Below are positions 6,528-8,100 of a stretch of 8,100 nucleotides of DNA, one piece after another; the stretch's first letter is position 1, and the number at the start of each line of letters is the position of its first letter. Source of the stretch: UBA1162 sp049513695 (GTDB taxonomy: Bacteria > Chloroflexota > Dehalococcoidia > GIF9 > UBA5629); contig JBEKVW010000089.1 in NCBI GenBank assembly GCA_049513695.1, positions 1-8,100 on the forward strand. Reading direction: 5' to 3'. The notes under the pieces were generated by a model. The model saw only the letters and a program-made list of their open reading frames with translations, was not told the origin of the DNA and did not search any database. Position numbers and translations under genes: made by a program.

Positions 6528-7226
6528 ATGAAGAAACTAAGTGTACTGGTAGTGGATGATGAAGAGCGCATTATCAATTTTCTCAGGTCCAAGCTAAGGG
6601 TCTCCGGGTACGAGGTTTTAACCGCCGGCAACGGCAAAGAGGCGTTTGAACGCTTCCATAATTACGATCCCGACATAATTGTCCTGGACCTCATCATGCC
6701 CGAGATGGACGGCTTCGAGTTTCTCAAAGAACTTAGGACGTTTTCTCAGGTGCCCGTTATTATACTCAGCGCCAGGAGCGAGGACGTCGATAAAATTCAG
6801 GGGCTCAACCTGGGCGCCGATGATTATCTTCCCAAGCCGTTTAATCCCAATGAACTGATCGCCCGCATCGAAGCCATCAGCCGGCGCATCGTGCAGGAGA
6901 AAAAAAGCAAGCCTGTCGAAACACTTGCTTTAAAAGACGTTCATATCGACTTTAAAGGGCACAGCCTGACTGTCAAAGGCGTAGAGGAACATTTAACACG
7001 CATTGAATGGCTCTTGTTGGCGGAACTGGTGCAAAATACGGGGCGTGTCGTTGCCTATGAGGAATTGCTCAGCAGGATCTGGGGGCCGGAATACCGCAAT
7101 GATATACAAATTCTCAGGACCTGGATTAGCAGGCTGAGAAACAAGATCGAGCATAATCCTGACGAACCCGAATATATCGTGACCGTTCCCAAACTGGGCT
7201 ACATGTTCAAACAAAAGCCCGGATAG
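6528..7226 (+). CDS. OmpR/PhoB-family response regulator
   Basis: This is a two-component DNA-binding regulator of 232 residues. The receiver domain (about 4-117) has the acidic pair D10/D11, phosphoacceptor D54 (IIVLDLIMPEMDG), S81, Y100 and conserved K103 (LPKPF). A linker near 120-135 leads to a winged-helix effector domain (about 137-228) with LTRIEWLLLAELVQN, the recognition-helix region RTWISRLRNKIE (197-208) and wing VPKLGYMF. It should be phosphorylated by a histidine kinase and bind promoters as a dimer. No kinase gene is adjacent in the window, so it looks like an orphan here. It has its own promoter at 6467-6495. Unlike most genes in the window, its ATG lacks a clear Shine-Dalgarno; the start is chosen because KKLSVLVVDDEE is the normal receiver N-terminus. 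Its target genes and signal cannot be inferred. The stretch between it and hsp20 shows no clear terminator. Confidence 0.93.
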   Translation: MKKLSVLVVDDEERIINFLRSKLRVSGYEVLTAGNGKEAFERFHNYDPDIIVLDLIMPEMDGFEFLKELRTFSQVPVIILSARSEDVDKIQGLNLGADDYLPKPFNPNELIARIEAISRRIVQEKKSKPVETLALKDVHIDFKGHSLTVKGVEEHLTRIEWLLLAELVQNTGRVVAYEELLSRIWGPEYRNDIQILRTWISRLRNKIEHNPDEPEYIVTVPKLGYMFKQKPG

Positions 7227-7293
7227 AAACCCCACTTTTATCCTCGACGGGCGTCTACAATTTCCACTTCACATAAGCCTCACCAAATGACAC

Positions 7294-7335
7294 GATTATT
7301 TAATACTTTTCTGGGGCATTTTATGATTATTTAAT
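7294..7335. repeat. Paired 11-base direct repeats upstream of hsp20
   Basis: GATTATTTAAT occurs exactly at 7294-7304 and again at 7325-7335, 31 bases apart start to start, about three DNA helical turns. A degenerate third copy (GATTACTATTAA) begins at 7344. Same-face direct repeats are a common layout for binding sites of OmpR-type regulators, and one such regulator is encoded just upstream. A promoter candidate, TTAATA (7300-7305) with TATGAT (7322-7327) after 16 bases, overlaps the repeats. The sites are AT-rich, which lowers their significance. Confidence 0.4.
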
Positions 7336-7411
7336 CTCGTGAAGATTACTATTAAGGCCATTAGTAAGCGAAGGAAGGACATAATAATATTCTGAACCCG
7401 GGGTGATCATT

Positions 7412-7450
7412 ATGGACAGCGGTGCCCGCTCAAAGGTGGGGGCCAGATAA
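7412..7450 (+). CDS. Possible 12-residue leader peptide before hsp20
   Basis: An ATG at 7412 opens a 12-codon frame, MDSGARSKVGAR, ending in TAA at 7448-7450, 35 bases before the hsp20 start. It is preceded by GGGGTGATC (7400-7408), complementary to the 3' end of 16S rRNA, three bases from the ATG. AGCGG and CCGCT (7418-7430) form a small hairpin within it. It is too short for coding statistics and resembles no known leader peptide I recognise. The good ribosome binding site is the only positive evidence. Confidence 0.2.
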   Translation: MDSGARSKVGAR

Positions 7451-7485
7451 CTCACATATATTCTGCATGAATAGAGGAGGAAGAC

Positions 7486-7968
7486 ATGGTATTTCAAAGA
7501 ACATCTGAAACAGGCACAATGCCGGATGTTACCGGGCGTCAGGGGAAACCGGGTAAATATCCCGTCACCGCAACGAGATTCCCTGTGTACTGGAGGACCC
7601 CTAATGACAGCCTTCTGTGGTCTCCGATCATTGAAATGTTCTCGGACAAGGATAAAATAACCCTGCGCGTCGAAGTGCCGGGCATAAAAAAAGAGGATAT
7701 AAATATCGACGTCATCGGTAATGACCTGATAATTAAAGGTGAGAGAAAATCCGAGTCTTGTTCCAAAGCCAGGGACTATATCCAGTGTGAGATAGCCTAC
7801 GGCAATTTCTATCGCTCCCTGCCGCTGCCGTCGGAGGTCCGCAAATCAGGAATCAAAGCCAGCTATAGCGATGGTATCCTGCAGGTTGACCTGCCCAAGG
7901 ACCACAGCAAGAAATCTAAACGGGTAGGCGTAAAGATTTCTGCCGCCCGCCCCAAAGCTAAAAAATAA
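7486..7968 (+). CDS. hsp20: Hsp20 small heat-shock protein (alpha-crystallin domain)
   Basis: Small heat-shock proteins are ATP-independent holdases that bind unfolding cytoplasmic proteins and form large oligomers. The protein is 160 residues. A variable, polar N-terminal arm (1-44) precedes the alpha-crystallin domain at about 45-140, seen from WSPIIEMFSDKDKITLRVEVPG, the IKGER strand (83-87), YGNFYRSLPLP (105-115) and the signature ASYSDGILQVDLP (125-137). The C-terminal tail is Lys-rich; VGV at 147-149 is a plausible version of the I-x-I motif that docks subunits. GAGGAGG at 7474-7480, five bases before the ATG, fixes the start. The upstream 259 bases hold direct repeats and a possible leader ORF, but no CIRCE element, and I see no sequence that clearly pairs with the ribosome binding site as an RNA thermometer would. 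A superoxide reductase gene follows after 65 bases. Confidence 0.95.
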   Translation: MVFQRTSETGTMPDVTGRQGKPGKYPVTATRFPVYWRTPNDSLLWSPIIEMFSDKDKITLRVEVPGIKKEDINIDVIGNDLIIKGERKSESCSKARDYIQCEIAYGNFYRSLPLPSEVRKSGIKASYSDGILQVDLPKDHSKKSKRVGVKISAARPKAKK

Positions 7969-8020
7969 GACTTGCTTGAATATATCAATTGATGGAACAA
8001 ATACCGCAAAAATAGAATAT

Positions 8021-8027
8021 AAGGAGG
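8021..8027 (+). promoter_or_regulatory. Ribosome binding site of the superoxide reductase
   Basis: AAGGAGG lies six bases before the ATG at 8034 and decides the start of the gene that runs off the window end. Confidence 0.8.
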
Positions 8028-8033
8028 AAGCAG

Positions 8034-8100
8034 ATGAAACCATTTGCCGAGCTATTTAAGACTGGAGACTGGAAAGCGGAAAAGCATGTTCCGGTAATCG
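8034..8100 (+). CDS. Class II superoxide reductase (neelaredoxin type), 3' end outside window
   Basis: Only the first 22 codons are present, but they carry a strong signature: TGDWKAEKHVPVI at residues 10-22 closely matches the N-terminus of Pyrococcus furiosus superoxide reductase. Superoxide reductase reduces superoxide to hydrogen peroxide at a mononuclear Fe(His)4Cys centre without releasing O2, and is typical of anaerobes. E16 and H18 correspond to the family's mobile glutamate and first histidine iron ligand; the remaining ligands lie past the window end. There is no room before this motif for the desulforedoxin domain of desulfoferrodoxin, so it is the short single-domain form. The 65-base gap after hsp20 has no clear terminator, so the two may be co-transcribed. 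Confidence is limited only by the short length visible. Confidence 0.85.
   Translation, partial: MKPFAELFKTGDWKAEKHVPVI

Noticed and set aside
7194..7224. CTGGGCT/AGCCCGG pairing at the end of the response regulator gene as a terminator.
   Set aside because: It lies inside the coding region, has a 15-base loop and a wobble pair, and the nearest T-run is about a dozen bases away.
7227..7485. CIRCE element or RNA thermometer controlling hsp20.
   Set aside because: No TTAGCACTC-type inverted repeat is present, and I see no nearby pyrimidine stretch that would mask GAGGAGG.
7984..7993. Perfect 10-base palindrome ATCAATTGAT between hsp20 and the superoxide reductase.
   Set aside because: A 10-base palindrome is expected several times by chance in a window this long, and no promoter hexamers fit convincingly around it.
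7989..8018. TTGATG and TAGAAT, 18 bases apart, as a promoter for the superoxide reductase.
   Set aside because: The predicted transcript start would fall inside the ribosome binding site at 8021-8027, leaving almost no leader.

Overview
The window reads as ordinary chromosomal DNA from an anaerobic, probably free-living bacterium. All genes lie on the + strand. The anaerobe inference rests on a ferredoxin-linked 2-oxoacid oxidoreductase, a hemerythrin-like protein and the start of a class II superoxide reductase. Most starts carry strong AGGAGG-type ribosome binding sites. The overall style recalls Chloroflexota (Dehalococcoidia-like) or other subsurface anaerobes, but that is an impression and not something the sequence proves. 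I see no mobile element, CRISPR array, tRNA or rRNA gene.

Layout. Positions 1-2123 hold all but the extreme N-terminus of a glycogen debranching enzyme (GlgX). After an AT-rich gap, 2246-3345 hold a probable two-gene operon: a small HEAT-repeat protein and a hemerythrin-domain protein. Positions 3557-3784 encode a 75-residue membrane-anchored SHOCT-domain protein. Positions 3821-6392 encode the two subunits of a 2-oxoacid:ferredoxin oxidoreductase (KorA with fused gamma and alpha domains, then KorB), with 7 bases between them. Positions 6528-7226 encode an OmpR/PhoB-type response regulator without an adjacent kinase. It has its own near-consensus promoter, with an inverted repeat inside the promoter spacer. 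Positions 7486-7968 encode an Hsp20 small heat-shock protein, and 8034 to the window end is the first 22 codons of a superoxide reductase.

How the genes may fit together (inference). GlgX releases glucose chains from glycogen. The oxidoreductase interconverts a 2-oxoacid and its acyl-CoA with ferredoxin, and such enzymes are typically damaged by oxygen. Hemerythrin, superoxide reductase and Hsp20 are the kinds of protein an anaerobe uses to bind O2, remove superoxide and hold damaged proteins. The right half can therefore be read as central carbon metabolism beside oxygen and stress protection, though nothing here proves co-regulation.

The points most worth a second look are a Gln in KorB where the structurally known relative has a [4Fe-4S] cysteine, the palindrome inside the response-regulator promoter, and paired 11-base repeats plus a possible 12-codon leader ORF upstream of hsp20. 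I found no strong case for an entirely new multi-gene system.
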